Assembly: GCA_039025395.1 (NCBI GenBank)
Contig: JBCCOK010000019.1
Location: 1 to 64,000, forward strand
Reading direction: 5' to 3'
DNA length: 64,000 nt
Source: Hoeflea_A sp039025395
Lineage (GTDB): Bacteria; Pseudomonadota; Alphaproteobacteria; Rhizobiales; Rhizobiaceae
The stretch's first letter is position 1. Each line of letters starts with the position of its first letter. The position numbers and the translations under genes are program-made. Positions 8,116 through 16,468 of the stretch are shown here, piece by piece. Below the pieces are notes generated by a model, which did not search any database, was not told the origin of the DNA, and saw only the letters and a list, made by a program, of their open reading frames with translations.

Positions 8116-9497
8116 GATGGGCCTCCTTCCTGTTGAATGAGTTTGTGGTTGTTTTCGACGAGCCACGGTTCGAGCCACTTTGTGTGGAAATTTCCTGACC
8201 GCACCTCCGCATCATCGGCCAACGCTGCAAACAGCGGTGCAGTTGTCTTCAATTCGCGGACGCACAATTCCGAAATTGCGCGCTTAAGCCGCGTGATGGC
8301 CTTTTCGCGGGTCTCTGCGTGAACAATGAGTTTGCCGAGAAGCGAGTCGTAGAATGGCGGGATCTGGTAGCCCTGATAAAGAAAGTGATCAAAGCGCACA
8401 CCGGGACCTCCGGGCACCTTCAGATCGCCCACGATGCCGGGGAATGGCATAAAGTCGTTGGCCGGATCTTCCGCGTTAATGCGCACTTCGATCGCATGAC
8501 CGCGCATTTCAATGTCGTCCTGGCGGATCGACAGCTTTTCTCCGCTGCCCACCTGGATCATCTCGGCTAGCAAATCAACGCCGGTAATACACTCGGTAAT
8601 CGGGTGTTCCACCTGAATGCGGGTATTCATTTCAATGAAATAGAAGTCACCGGATTTGTCGTCATACAGGTACTCGATCGTGCCCGCACCCCGGTACTTG
8701 ACTGCTGCCGCGAGTTCTACAGCCGACTGACAAAGTGCATTTCGAACATCGGGGGTAAGCGCCATGGAAGGCGCTTCTTCCCATACTTTCTGTCGGCGCC
8801 GCTGCAGAGAGCACTCACGTTCGAAACAATGGACGAAGTTCGCACCATCGCCAAGGATCTGCACTTCAACGTGGCGGGCGTCATCTATGACCTTTTCAAG
8901 ATACAGCCCGCCATCTCCAAAGGCAGCCTTGGCTTCTGCGGCCGCTTGTGGAGCGAGTTTCGAAAATTCCTCTTCGTCGTTGGCGATGCGGATGCCGCGC
9001 CCGCCCCCGCCGGCCGTGGCCTTGATCATGATGGGAAATCCGATCTCGCGCGCCAGGTCTTTCGCTGATCCGAGATCTTCCAGCACACCTCCGCTACCGG
9101 GAACCGTCGGAACGCTCGCATCCCTTGCAGCCTGCCGCGCTGCCGCCTTGTCACCCATGCGTCGAATGACCTCGCCCGTCGGCCCGATGAACGCGATACC
9201 GGCCGCTTCCACCGCATCGGCAAATTCAGCATTTTCCGCGAGGAAACCGTAACCGGGGTGGATGGCGTCCGCGCCGGCGGCGCCGGCGGCATCCAAAATG
9301 GCACTTACGTTCAGATAGGACTTTTGTGCCGCTGCTGGTCCGATTTCGATCGCCTCATCGGCCAACTGAACGGCAAGAGACTTGCTGTCGGCTTCGCTAT
9401 AAGCCTGAACGGTTTTCAATCCGAGTTCCTGCGCGGCCCGAATGATCCGAACGGCGATTTCTCCACGGTTGGCGATGAGAAGCTTGGAAATCTTCAT
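8112..9497 (-). CDS. accC: biotin carboxylase (AccC-like)
   Basis: A 461-residue biotin carboxylase of normal family length. It carries the N-terminal ANRGEIAVRIIRAAQELG, the ATP-grasp glycine loop KATAGGGGRGIR, the block ECSLQRRRQKVWEEAPS and the metal-binding FIEMNTRIQVEHP with the catalytic Glu/Asn. It carboxylates biotin on the carrier protein using ATP and bicarbonate. Here it lies between a stand-alone carrier gene and PxpBC-like genes rather than fatty-acid genes, so the acceptor is probably not acetyl-CoA; the symbol denotes the family only. It overlaps the PxpB-like start by four bases and follows the carrier gene by 12 bases. Confidence 0.93.
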   Translation of the reverse strand: MKISKLLIANRGEIAVRIIRAAQELGLKTVQAYSEADSKSLAVQLADEAIEIGPAAAQKSYLNVSAILDAAGAAGADAIHPGYGFLAENAEFADAVEAAGIAFIGPTGEVIRRMGDKAAARQAARDASVPTVPGSGGVLEDLGSAKDLAREIGFPIMIKATAGGGGRGIRIANDEEEFSKLAPQAAAEAKAAFGDGGLYLEKVIDDARHVEVQILGDGANFVHCFERECSLQRRRQKVWEEAPSMALTPDVRNALCQSAVELAAAVKYRGAGTIEYLYDDKSGDFYFIEMNTRIQVEHPITECITGVDLLAEMIQVGSGEKLSIRQDDIEMRGHAIEVRINAEDPANDFMPFPGIVGDLKVPGGPGVRFDHFLYQGYQIPPFYDSLLGKLIVHAETREKAITRLKRAISELCVRELKTTAPLFAALADDAEVRSGNFHTKWLEPWLVENNHKLIQQEGGPS

Positions 9498-9509
9498 GAC
9501 CGGGTATCC

Positions 9510-9752
9510 CTAAGTCTCGACCTCGACAAGCACGGTGCCTGGCGTGATCGGTTCGGCGTTGTCCACCTTGAAGGCGATGATCGTGCCATCCACGTCGGAC
9601 TTCACCTCGTGAAAGGATTTCATCACTTCGATAAGGCCGATCACATCGCCCTTGGCGACGGTATCGCCATCGTTCTTGTAGGGCGGCTCCTCTGGTGAAG
9701 GTTGCCGGTAAAACATTCCGGGCAACATTGCCTTTATTGTCTCTATCGCCAT
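9510..9752 (-). CDS. biotin carboxyl carrier protein, minimal
   Basis: An 80-residue biotinyl domain with almost nothing else. The attachment site is EVMKS with the acceptor Lys at residue 45; the flanking hairpins are the GDTVAKGDVIGLIE strand and the C-terminal PGTVLVEVET. The usual MKM is MKS here, a variant seen in non-acetyl-CoA carboxylase carriers. It lacks the long N-terminal half of AccB, which agrees with use in a separate enzyme complex. It lies 26 bases after the LamB/YcsF gene and 12 bases before the biotin carboxylase gene, on the same transcript. Confidence 0.9.
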   Translation of the reverse strand: MAIETIKAMLPGMFYRQPSPEEPPYKNDGDTVAKGDVIGLIEVMKSFHEVKSDVDGTIIAFKVDNAEPITPGTVLVEVET

Positions 9753-9778
9753 GGCGTTCTCCTTGGTGCCTATTCACT

Positions 9779-10510
9779 TCATGCGGCTTGAAGGTAATCG
9801 TTGAGCGCTAACTTCACGCTCTTGGCGATGTCGAGCACATTGGGGGTATCGGAATGGATGCAGACCGTGCTGGCCTTGACCGGCACTTCTTTGCCCCCGG
9901 TGCTTATGACGATGCCGTCCTTGACTGCACGAAGTGCTTTTTGCCCGATATCGTGCGCATTCAGATAAGGATGTTCGCGGGTGATCAGCAGTTTGCCATC
10001 ATCATCGTAGTCAAGATCTGCAAAGAACTCTGGTACGAACTCCAAGCCGCGTTCTGCGTAGATTTCTTCGTGGAGCGTCCCGGTCAGGCCGAAAATTGGA
10101 ACCCTGAACATTTCAGCGGCATCGCAAATGGCGTGTGCAATATGTTCCTGACGAGCGGCCATCCCATAGAGGGCTCCATGGGGTTTCAGATGCGAAAGCT
10201 CCATTCCCTCAACACTCAGGAAGCCGTTGAGCGCGCCGATCTGGTAGATCACAATATTGGCCATCTCTTTACGGTCGATTTTCATCTCCCGACGCCCAAA
10301 ACCCGGCAGGTCAGGCAAAGAGAAATGGGCGCCTACCCGCACACCGTGTTGCTTTGCCAGCTTCACTGTCTTGCGCATATGGTTGGGGTCGGAGCCATGG
10401 AAGCCACATGCGACATTGGCTTGGGTAATGAAAGGCATGACCGCTTCGTCATTGCCCATTCTATAGAGGCTGAAGCTCTCCCCCATGTCGCAGTTTATGC
10501 TGACGCGCAT
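9779..10510 (-). CDS. pxpA: LamB/YcsF family protein (5-oxoprolinase subunit A-like)
   Basis: A 243-residue LamB/YcsF protein of standard length. The start holds INCDMGESF and the metal/active-site region ANVACGFHGSDPNHM; further motifs are VGAHFSLPDLPGFGRR and LKPHGALYG. PxpA works with PxpBC to hydrolyse 5-oxoproline to glutamate with ATP. In this operon PxpBC-like proteins are joined by biotin carboxylase and carrier genes, so the reaction may be carboxylation followed by hydrolysis of 5-oxoproline or a related lactam or amide. It lies 12 bases downstream of the ABC permease gene, linking uptake to metabolism. The substrate is inferred only. Confidence 0.9.
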   Translation of the reverse strand: MRVSINCDMGESFSLYRMGNDEAVMPFITQANVACGFHGSDPNHMRKTVKLAKQHGVRVGAHFSLPDLPGFGRREMKIDRKEMANIVIYQIGALNGFLSVEGMELSHLKPHGALYGMAARQEHIAHAICDAAEMFRVPIFGLTGTLHEEIYAERGLEFVPEFFADLDYDDDGKLLITREHPYLNAHDIGQKALRAVKDGIVISTGGKEVPVKASTVCIHSDTPNVLDIAKSVKLALNDYLQAA

Positions 10511-10522
10511 TCAGTGACCTCC

Positions 10523-11551
10523 TCAATCTTTCAACGATGCGACGTAGCGGAGGCGGATCTGATCAGCGATCACGGCAAGGATCAGAAGTGCACCGAGAAC
10601 GACGGTCTGCAAATAGGATTCGATGCGGGCGAGATTCATTCCGTTCTGAACGAGCCCGATAAAGAGCGCACCGAGTATGACGTTCTCAAGACGTCCGACG
10701 CCGCCCCGCAACGCCACACCGGCAATGACGCAAGCGGCAATGGACTGGAGCGGCATGGAGGCACCGATATTCGCTTCGCCTGTGTCGAGGCGTGCGGTCA
10801 GCAGCATTCCGGCAATTGCTGCCATCATTGCGCAGAGCACGTAAGTCCAGAACAGGGTTGCGCGCGTACTGATACCGGAAAGCTGCGCGGCTTTGATGTT
10901 GCCCCCGACGGCATAGAAGTGCCGTCCAAAAGGCGTTCGGTTCAGAACCAGGTAAAGGACGATAGCTATGAGCGCCGCCGCGTAGATGGGTGTAGGTACT
11001 CCAAAAAGTGTTCCAAATCCGAAAACATCACCAAAAGCCTGCGGCATCCCGTAAACCGGTGTTCCTCCGGTCAGGAACAAGGCGATACCAAAGCCCACCG
11101 ACGCCATTCCGAGTGACATCATGAAAGGAGAAACGCCGAAGAAGGCAACGCCAATGCCATTGGCGACACCGATCATTGTGCCGGCAAGAATACCGCCAAG
11201 GCATCCGAGCAAAATGGCAAGCCAAACCAGTTCAGGCATGGCAGCAAAAACACCCGCCATTACCAACGCGCCAACGACCGATGCCAATGCGAGGATCGTG
11301 CCGACAGAGAGGTCAAAGCCACCGGTAAGCAGACAGAGCATTTGACCCATCGAGACAATGGTCAAGTAGACCGATTGCCTGAGTACGTTCATTAGATTGC
11401 GGCCAGTCAGGAAGTTGTCGGACATAAAGGTGAAGACGACAACCGCGATCAATAGAAGAAACGGTAGGATGCCCAGTCTGACGAAGACCCTTTTCGGCCA
11501 GTCTGCGAGTTTGGTCTGTTTGTCGGTCATCGCGCCGGTTGGGCTGCTCAT
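10523..11551 (-). CDS. sugar/ribose-type ABC permease
   Basis: A 342-residue membrane protein of the RbsC/BPD_transp_2 family with about nine to ten hydrophobic segments. Family motifs are TIVSMGQMLCLLTGGFDLSVGTILAL near residues 64-90 (shown here only as landmarks TGGFDLSVG) and GVALRGGVGRLENVILGA. It is the channel of the importer whose binding protein is TorT-like. The ATG at 11551 shares its first base with the ATPase stop (TAATG), so the two are coupled. One permease gene serves the system, presumably as a homodimer. Confidence 0.92.
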   Translation of the reverse strand: MSSPTGAMTDKQTKLADWPKRVFVRLGILPFLLLIAVVVFTFMSDNFLTGRNLMNVLRQSVYLTIVSMGQMLCLLTGGFDLSVGTILALASVVGALVMAGVFAAMPELVWLAILLGCLGGILAGTMIGVANGIGVAFFGVSPFMMSLGMASVGFGIALFLTGGTPVYGMPQAFGDVFGFGTLFGVPTPIYAAALIAIVLYLVLNRTPFGRHFYAVGGNIKAAQLSGISTRATLFWTYVLCAMMAAIAGMLLTARLDTGEANIGASMPLQSIAACVIAGVALRGGVGRLENVILGALFIGLVQNGMNLARIESYLQTVVLGALLILAVIADQIRLRYVASLKD

Positions 11552-13113
11552 TATGCCGCCTCTCGTTCGAAGAAATGGGACAGAACATTCGTTTCCGTGA
11601 TTTCATCTCCGACAAGCTCGGCTTGCACACGGCCGCGATAGAACACGTAGGCCCGATTTGTGAGATTCAGTATCTCCGGGAGATCTGATGAAATGAGCAC
11701 GATCGCAGCGCCGCTCTCACAAAGCTCGGCGATGAATTCGTAGATTGCCGCTCTGGTTCCGACGTCGACACCGACAGTCGGTTCGTCGAAGACAATGAGA
11801 TCGAAATCGCGTGTCAGGCTTCGTGCCAGCATCTGCTTCTGCTGGTTTCCGCCGGAAAACTGTTCCGCTGATTTTTCAATACGTTTGGGCGACAGGTGCA
11901 GCCGGTCCGCAAGCGAATTGACCATCTGGCCTTCACCGGACCGATTGAGAAGCCATCCATTGGAGAAAGGCTGCATATTGAGGGCAGCGACAGACATGTT
12001 TTCGCGAGCGGGACGCATCATCATCAAGCCCTCGCGCCGCCGATCGGCTGGCAAGTACAACATGCCCGCATCCAGCATGCGTCGAGTTGTGTGCTTCATG
12101 AGCACTTGGCCTTTGAACTCAATCTCGCCGCTTGCGAGTTTCAGCGCCCCAAAGCAGGCTTGGCCAAATCGAGACTTTCCCGATCCCACCAATCCGGCCA
12201 ATCCCACGATCTCTCCCCGTCTGACCGTGAGCGATACATCCACGACCCCGCCATCTAAAGTCGTCAGCGCGTCGGCCTTGAGAATGGTATCTCCCGGGTT
12301 GAAATTTACCGATGGGAAGACCTGCCCTACGACCCGGCCTGTCATAAGGCGCACCAGTTCATCCTCGGATGTGGTTTTGGCGTCGACCATCCCGATGTAC
12401 CGGCCATCCCTGAGAATTGTGATGCGGTCACCGATCTCGCGGATTTCCGACATGCGATGGGTGATGTAGATGATACCGACGCCTTGTTTCTTCAGCTTAT
12501 CGATCAGCTTGAAGAGTCGTTCAGTCTCGTGATTGGTGAGCGAAGCTGTAGGTTCATCAAGAATGAGGACTGAAAGATCGGAGCGAAAGGCCTTGGCGAT
12601 TTCGACCATTTGCTGTTCGGCCCTGGTGAGATGATCGACCTTCGCGTTCGGATCGATATGGAAATCGAGGTCATCGAGAATCTTCTGCGCAGTCTGATGC
12701 TGGCGCCTTGGCTGTAGCCAACCCCGTATGGTTTGTTCCGCGCCCAGAAACAGGTTTTCCGTCACGCTCATTTCCGGGATGAGCGAGAATTCCTGAAACA
12801 CCGCGCTGATGCCAAGCTCGCGTGCTTCATGGACACTGGTGAGATCGACGGCATCTTCCCGGAAAAGAACCTCTCCGCTCGTTGGCGTGTTGGCACCGGC
12901 AAGCATGGAAATAAGCGTTGACTTTCCAGCTCCGTTTTCGCCGAAGAGTACATGAACTTCGCCTGAAAGAAGCTCGAAATCGAAGCTATCGAGGGCACGA
13001 ATCCCGGGATAATCCTTCGTCAGCCCCTTGGTTTTGAGGAGGGTGCGCGCGTCGCGTTGACGCGCGCCTTCCCCTAGCCGATTGGGAGTGTGTTGATCGG
13101 CTTTGGCAGTCAT
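11551..13113 (-). CDS. duplicated ABC ATPase, RbsA/MglA type
   Basis: A 520-residue ATPase with two fused nucleotide-binding domains. The first has Walker A GENGAGKST, the variant signature LTRAEQQMVEIAKA and LILDEPTAS. The second has the degenerate P-loop GLVGSGKSRFG, the signature FSGGNQQKQMLARSL and VFDEPTVGVD. It drives the RbsC-type permease encoded next. It starts two bases after the binding-protein gene's stop. The N-terminal 25 residues (DQHTPNRLGEGARQRDAR) are an extra polar tail of unknown role. The family transports sugars, but purines, AI-2 and other compounds are also known. Confidence 0.93.
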   Translation of the reverse strand: MTAKADQHTPNRLGEGARQRDARTLLKTKGLTKDYPGIRALDSFDFELLSGEVHVLFGENGAGKSTLISMLAGANTPTSGEVLFREDAVDLTSVHEARELGISAVFQEFSLIPEMSVTENLFLGAEQTIRGWLQPRRQHQTAQKILDDLDFHIDPNAKVDHLTRAEQQMVEIAKAFRSDLSVLILDEPTASLTNHETERLFKLIDKLKKQGVGIIYITHRMSEIREIGDRITILRDGRYIGMVDAKTTSEDELVRLMTGRVVGQVFPSVNFNPGDTILKADALTTLDGGVVDVSLTVRRGEIVGLAGLVGSGKSRFGQACFGALKLASGEIEFKGQVLMKHTTRRMLDAGMLYLPADRRREGLMMMRPARENMSVAALNMQPFSNGWLLNRSGEGQMVNSLADRLHLSPKRIEKSAEQFSGGNQQKQMLARSLTRDFDLIVFDEPTVGVDVGTRAAIYEFIAELCESGAAIVLISSDLPEILNLTNRAYVFYRGRVQAELVGDEITETNVLSHFFEREAA

Positions 13114-13115
13114 GA

Positions 13116-14189
13116 TCAGTCAACCCGGAAGACCGGCCTGAAGCCGTCTGGCGCCAGCGTTGATGAAGAATCGAAGTCGTTCAGATTTTCCGTGTCCACC
13201 ACATAAAGGGCCGGACCCACGTGCTTTTCGAAGTCCTTGTCTTCAAGGGCACGGACTGCGATATCAACGGCGATTCGACCTTGAAGCACTGTAGAGTCGG
13301 TTGGAGCGGCAAGGATCTGGCCACGCTGGAGGCCTTGAGCCACTCCCGGTGTAAAGTAGTAGGAGGCAACCTTTACCTGATCGGTCAGACTGCGCGAGCG
13401 AAGGATCGGTACAGCCGCTTCAGCAGTGACCGCCGTCCCGACGACATACTGTAGATCAGGATGTGCTTCGAGCGTATCCTCGACCAGTCTTCCTTGGACT
13501 TCCTTGCCTGTGTCACCGTACTTGGTTTCAACAAGGACGATATCAGATCCTTCAATTGCCTGAGCAAATCCTGCATTGCCGGCTTCAACCCAGCCGGCAC
13601 CAGACGGCCCAGGGAACCAGGCAACTTTGACTTTTCCGCTGCCTGCCGGGTGTTTGGCGGCGAGATATTCACCGGTTTTGGCGCCCATTTCGCCGAAGGA
13701 AACGAGAGACTTCGCAGTTATTTCGGGAGAGGAAATACCATTAATAACATCAATAACCGGAATGCCCTTCGAGGCAATTTCCTTGATCGTGTTGTTCAGA
13801 CCGTCTGCTGAGATTGCGCCGATAATGACGGCTTGCGCGCCGGCTGCAACACAGTCTTCAATCTGAGAAATCTGCTTTGCAAGTTCGGTATAACCACCGG
13901 CCTCAACGACCTGCATCTTGACACCGAGGCGCTTGGCTTCTTCGGTAACGCCGTAATTGACGCCAAGCCAATAGGCATCTTTCATATGCGGAAACGAAAC
14001 GCACAAGTCCCACTTTTGCGAGGCTTTTTCGAGCGGTGTATATTCGATATCCCGGCGCGGGCTGTCCATGTCGAATGCGGGTTCCCAAACCTGGACCTTG
14101 GCCGGGAACCAATTCTCAGCGTGCGCCGATGCAAGTGATGTGGCGGTTATTGCCGCAGTGGCCATGAGGCCGAGCATGAGCTTTATCAT
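13116..14189 (-). CDS. TorT-like periplasmic binding protein of an ABC importer
   Basis: A 357-residue periplasmic binding protein with a signal peptide (cleavage after AHA, near residue 24). The mature start (ENWFPAKVQVWEP, then YTPLEKASQKWDLCVSFPHMKDAYWLGVNYG, of which the landmarks are FPHMKDAYWLGVNYG) is the hallmark of TorT, the TMAO-sensing partner of TorS in enterobacteria. Here there is no tor two-component system; instead an ATPase and permease follow within three bases, so it most likely acts as the importer's substrate receptor. It is the first gene of the nine-gene operon and faces a divergent LysR gene. The ligand is unknown; the PxpA/biotin enzyme genes downstream suggest a lactam, urea-like or amide compound. 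Confidence 0.87.
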   Translation of the reverse strand: MIKLMLGLMATAAITATSLASAHAENWFPAKVQVWEPAFDMDSPRRDIEYTPLEKASQKWDLCVSFPHMKDAYWLGVNYGVTEEAKRLGVKMQVVEAGGYTELAKQISQIEDCVAAGAQAVIIGAISADGLNNTIKEIASKGIPVIDVINGISSPEITAKSLVSFGEMGAKTGEYLAAKHPAGSGKVKVAWFPGPSGAGWVEAGNAGFAQAIEGSDIVLVETKYGDTGKEVQGRLVEDTLEAHPDLQYVVGTAVTAEAAVPILRSRSLTDQVKVASYYFTPGVAQGLQRGQILAAPTDSTVLQGRIAVDIAVRALEDKDFEKHVGPALYVVDTENLNDFDSSSTLAPDGFRPVFRVD

Positions 14190-14217
14190 TTCATACCTCC
14201 GTTTCGAGTTCTGAGTT

Positions 14218-14246
14218 CGGCGCTCGATCGGCTAAATCGAACGCCG
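14218..14246 (-). promoter_or_regulatory. inverted repeat in the leader of the TorT-like operon
   Basis: CGGCG and TCGAT at 14218-14228 pair with ATCGA and CGCCG at 14236-14246, a ten-pair stem with one mismatch and a seven-base loop. It lies about 29 bases before the first gene. It could be a leader hairpin or a regulator site; function is unproven. Confidence 0.3.
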
Positions 14247-14291
14247 GAACCGACGCGGCAGGCAGAATTCACTGACTGTACGCCGACACTT

Positions 14292-14338
14292 AAGGTTAGG
14301 TCGGAGCCCGCAATATTGTAAAATATGAAATTAACCTT
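14292..14338. promoter_or_regulatory. candidate LysR operator between divergent genes
   Basis: AAGGTTA at 14292-14298 is mirrored by TAACCTT at 14332-14338, and between them is ATATT-GTAA-AATAT (14313-14326), matching the LysR T-N11-A style. The 368-base gap 14190-14557 holds no gene and is AT-rich here, as expected for a divergent promoter controlled by the adjacent LysR protein. Confidence 0.45.
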
Positions 14339-14557
14339 GTTATATTCGCTTTTTCCGATAATTTAGATATGTCAACCAACCCTTTGACGGTGAGCGCTTT
14401 TGGATGTGGAGCAAAAGTGCAAGTGGGATAAGAGATTGGGATTCGGCGTTTTCGGGAAAGCCTATCCGACTGGATTGGATTCAAGGCTTCGAGACTTCCA
14501 GTTCCGTCTCCAAATCCGAGATATCGGAAAAACGGATAAAGCTATTTCAAGAATCAG

Positions 14558-15484
14558 ATGGAACCTTCTCTTCGCCAGATCCGCTACTTCATCGCAGCAG
14601 CGAACGCCGGACAGGTTTCCAAGGCCGCGATGGATATTCACGTCTCCCAGTCGGTGATCACCTCGGCAATCAAACAATTGGAGGAGATGATCGGTACCAC
14701 GCTGTTCGACAGGCACCACTCGGGTATCAGCCTTACCTATGAGGGGAACCTTTTTCTCGAACACGCCCAACACATTGTGCAGTCCGTTGAGGAAGCCATC
14801 CGCATTCCTCGAAGAATCAAAGAGGACGTCAAGGGCACGATCAACTTGGCAGCGACCTACACCGTCGCCGGCTATTTCATCCCCCGGCTGTTAGCTCAAT
14901 TCACACGCGCATTTCCGGATGTAAAAATCAATTTGTCTGAAGCCGACCGCACCAGCATCGAAGAAGGCCTGATCACCAGCGGTTTTGATATTGCGGTCAT
15001 GTTGACATCCAACCTCGCAAACCATGAGCAATTGTCTCACACGGCTCTCTTGCGCTCGAGACGTCGTCTTTGGGTCAGCAGCAATCACGATTTTCTCAAG
15101 AAAAAATCGGTGACGCTGCCCGACATATCCGTACAGCCATACATCATGCTGACGGTTGACGAAGCGAGCAACACCGCACAACGCTATTGGAGCAAAACCG
15201 CCTACAAGCCCAACACAATCTTTAGGACCTCGTCCGTAGAGGCGGTGAGAAGCATGGTCGCCAATGGTATGGGAGTGTCGATCCTTTCCGACATGGTCTA
15301 TAGGCCCTGGTCCCTCGAGGGCCGCAGGGTCGAAGTCATCGATGTCGCAGATCAGGTTCCGACGATGGATGTTGGCCTCGCATGGGCCGCGGCGGTCGAG
15401 CAATCGGAGGCGGTCAGAGCATTTGTCGAATTCATGCATTTGGCCATGGGAAGCGAACAGCCCGATTTCAGCCAGCCAAAGTGA
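14558..15484 (+). CDS. LysR-family transcriptional regulator
   Basis: A 308-residue LysR protein. The N-terminal winged helix is RQIRYFIAAANAGQVSKAA followed by DIHVSQSVITSAIKQLEEM and the wing TLFDRHHSGISLT; a linker helix and a type-2 periplasmic-fold effector domain follow. It is transcribed away from the TorT-like/biotin-enzyme operon, with a 368-base shared control region, so it probably regulates that operon in response to its substrate or a product. The ATG at 14558 gives the normal distance to the helix-turn-helix. No strong ribosome site is visible, which is common for weakly translated regulators. Confidence 0.93.
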   Translation: MEPSLRQIRYFIAAANAGQVSKAAMDIHVSQSVITSAIKQLEEMIGTTLFDRHHSGISLTYEGNLFLEHAQHIVQSVEEAIRIPRRIKEDVKGTINLAATYTVAGYFIPRLLAQFTRAFPDVKINLSEADRTSIEEGLITSGFDIAVMLTSNLANHEQLSHTALLRSRRRLWVSSNHDFLKKKSVTLPDISVQPYIMLTVDEASNTAQRYWSKTAYKPNTIFRTSSVEAVRSMVANGMGVSILSDMVYRPWSLEGRRVEVIDVADQVPTMDVGLAWAAAVEQSEAVRAFVEFMHLAMGSEQPDFSQPK

Positions 15485-15695
15485 ATCCAGCAACCACCGA
15501 AAGATCCTACCATTAAGTAAAAACCGACGCGGATTGATACAAAGAAGACGACAAGACGCTATGTTAACAATCGAAGTCTGAGGTTCGGATGCAAACCGCG
15601 ATGCAGCGATCGAGCCGTCTGGAAACGGCATCTGCCCTGTTTGCAGCGCGAGGGCCAGGCTCAGCCGAAAGCAGGCATCTGAGGCTATAGCGGGA

Positions 15696-16337
15696 ATGGT
15701 ACGTCGGCTCGCCCTGCCCCTTTCGATTGCGGTGCTCCTCGTCGCCGCCGCACTCTGGCGCGGTATTCTTGGACCCGGCCTGTTCTTATGGATTGCGATG
15801 AACATCGCCATCATAGCGATCCGGATCCCGTATGAGGCGCGACAGCCGGAGGTAGCACATTCCAGAAAGACCGTTCTGGAACAATGGTTGTTGGCCGCAA
15901 TGGCGATCGGGAGCTTCTTTTTGCCGCTGGTCTGGATTGTCAGCCCGGTTCTGGATTTCGCCGACAGGACGCAGCTCGTTTGGCCGGTCATCGTCGGCGT
16001 CGTGCTGGGTGTGGCGGGACTTTATGTTTTCTACCGCTCCCACGCCGATCTCGGAACAAACTGGTCGGTCTCACTTCAGGTTCGTGAGGATCACCGCCTC
16101 GTGACGCAGGGCGTTTATGCCCACGTCAGGCATCCAATGTATTCAGCGATTTTTCTTACAACCGCTGCAGCGGCTTTTCTGTTGCCGAACTGGGTCGTGG
16201 GGCTGACAGGACTGATTGGCTTCACCGCGCTCTATTTCGGACGTGTGGGACGTGAAGAGGAAATGATGCGCGATACTTTCGGTGCCGAGTGGGATGCCTA
16301 TGCGGCGGTGACCCCAAGACTTATCCCGCGGCTTTGA
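15696..16337 (+). CDS. isoprenylcysteine methyltransferase-like membrane protein
   Basis: A 213-residue membrane protein with five or so hydrophobic segments, related to ICMT/PEMT phospholipid methyltransferase-like proteins. The SAM-binding region is in the C-terminal half: LVTQGVYAHVRHPMYSAIF and, after a hydrophobic hairpin, RVGREEEMMRDTFGAEWDAY. Bacterial members methylate small lipids or isoprenoids; most have no known substrate. The start ATG at 15696 is chosen because hydrophobic sequence begins at once, although the ribosome site is weak. The gene is isolated: 211 bases of apparently empty sequence precede it, and the convergent RND gene follows after 131 bases. Confidence 0.8.
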   Translation: MVRRLALPLSIAVLLVAAALWRGILGPGLFLWIAMNIAIIAIRIPYEARQPEVAHSRKTVLEQWLLAAMAIGSFFLPLVWIVSPVLDFADRTQLVWPVIVGVVLGVAGLYVFYRSHADLGTNWSVSLQVREDHRLVTQGVYAHVRHPMYSAIFLTTAAAAFLLPNWVVGLTGLIGFTALYFGRVGREEEMMRDTFGAEWDAYAAVTPRLIPRL

Positions 16338-16468
16338 AACCGGGCGTCTACCCGCTTAAGCCGCCTCGTTTGTGACAAGGCGCATTGCAGTGTGCGCCGG
16401 GAGTGCACAGTCGGCGCAGCCACCGCGCGATCAGCCCCCATTTACCCCCGGAGGCCAGATCGGTCTTA

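Noticed and set aside
9854..11116. Long plus-strand ORF of 420 codons opposite PxpA and the ABC permease
   Set aside because: Composition is that of an antisense shadow; both minus-strand genes are clear family members with good starts.
16379..16398. Short hairpin GGCGCA...TGCGCC between convergent genes
   Set aside because: Only six pairs and no T run; not enough for a terminator call.
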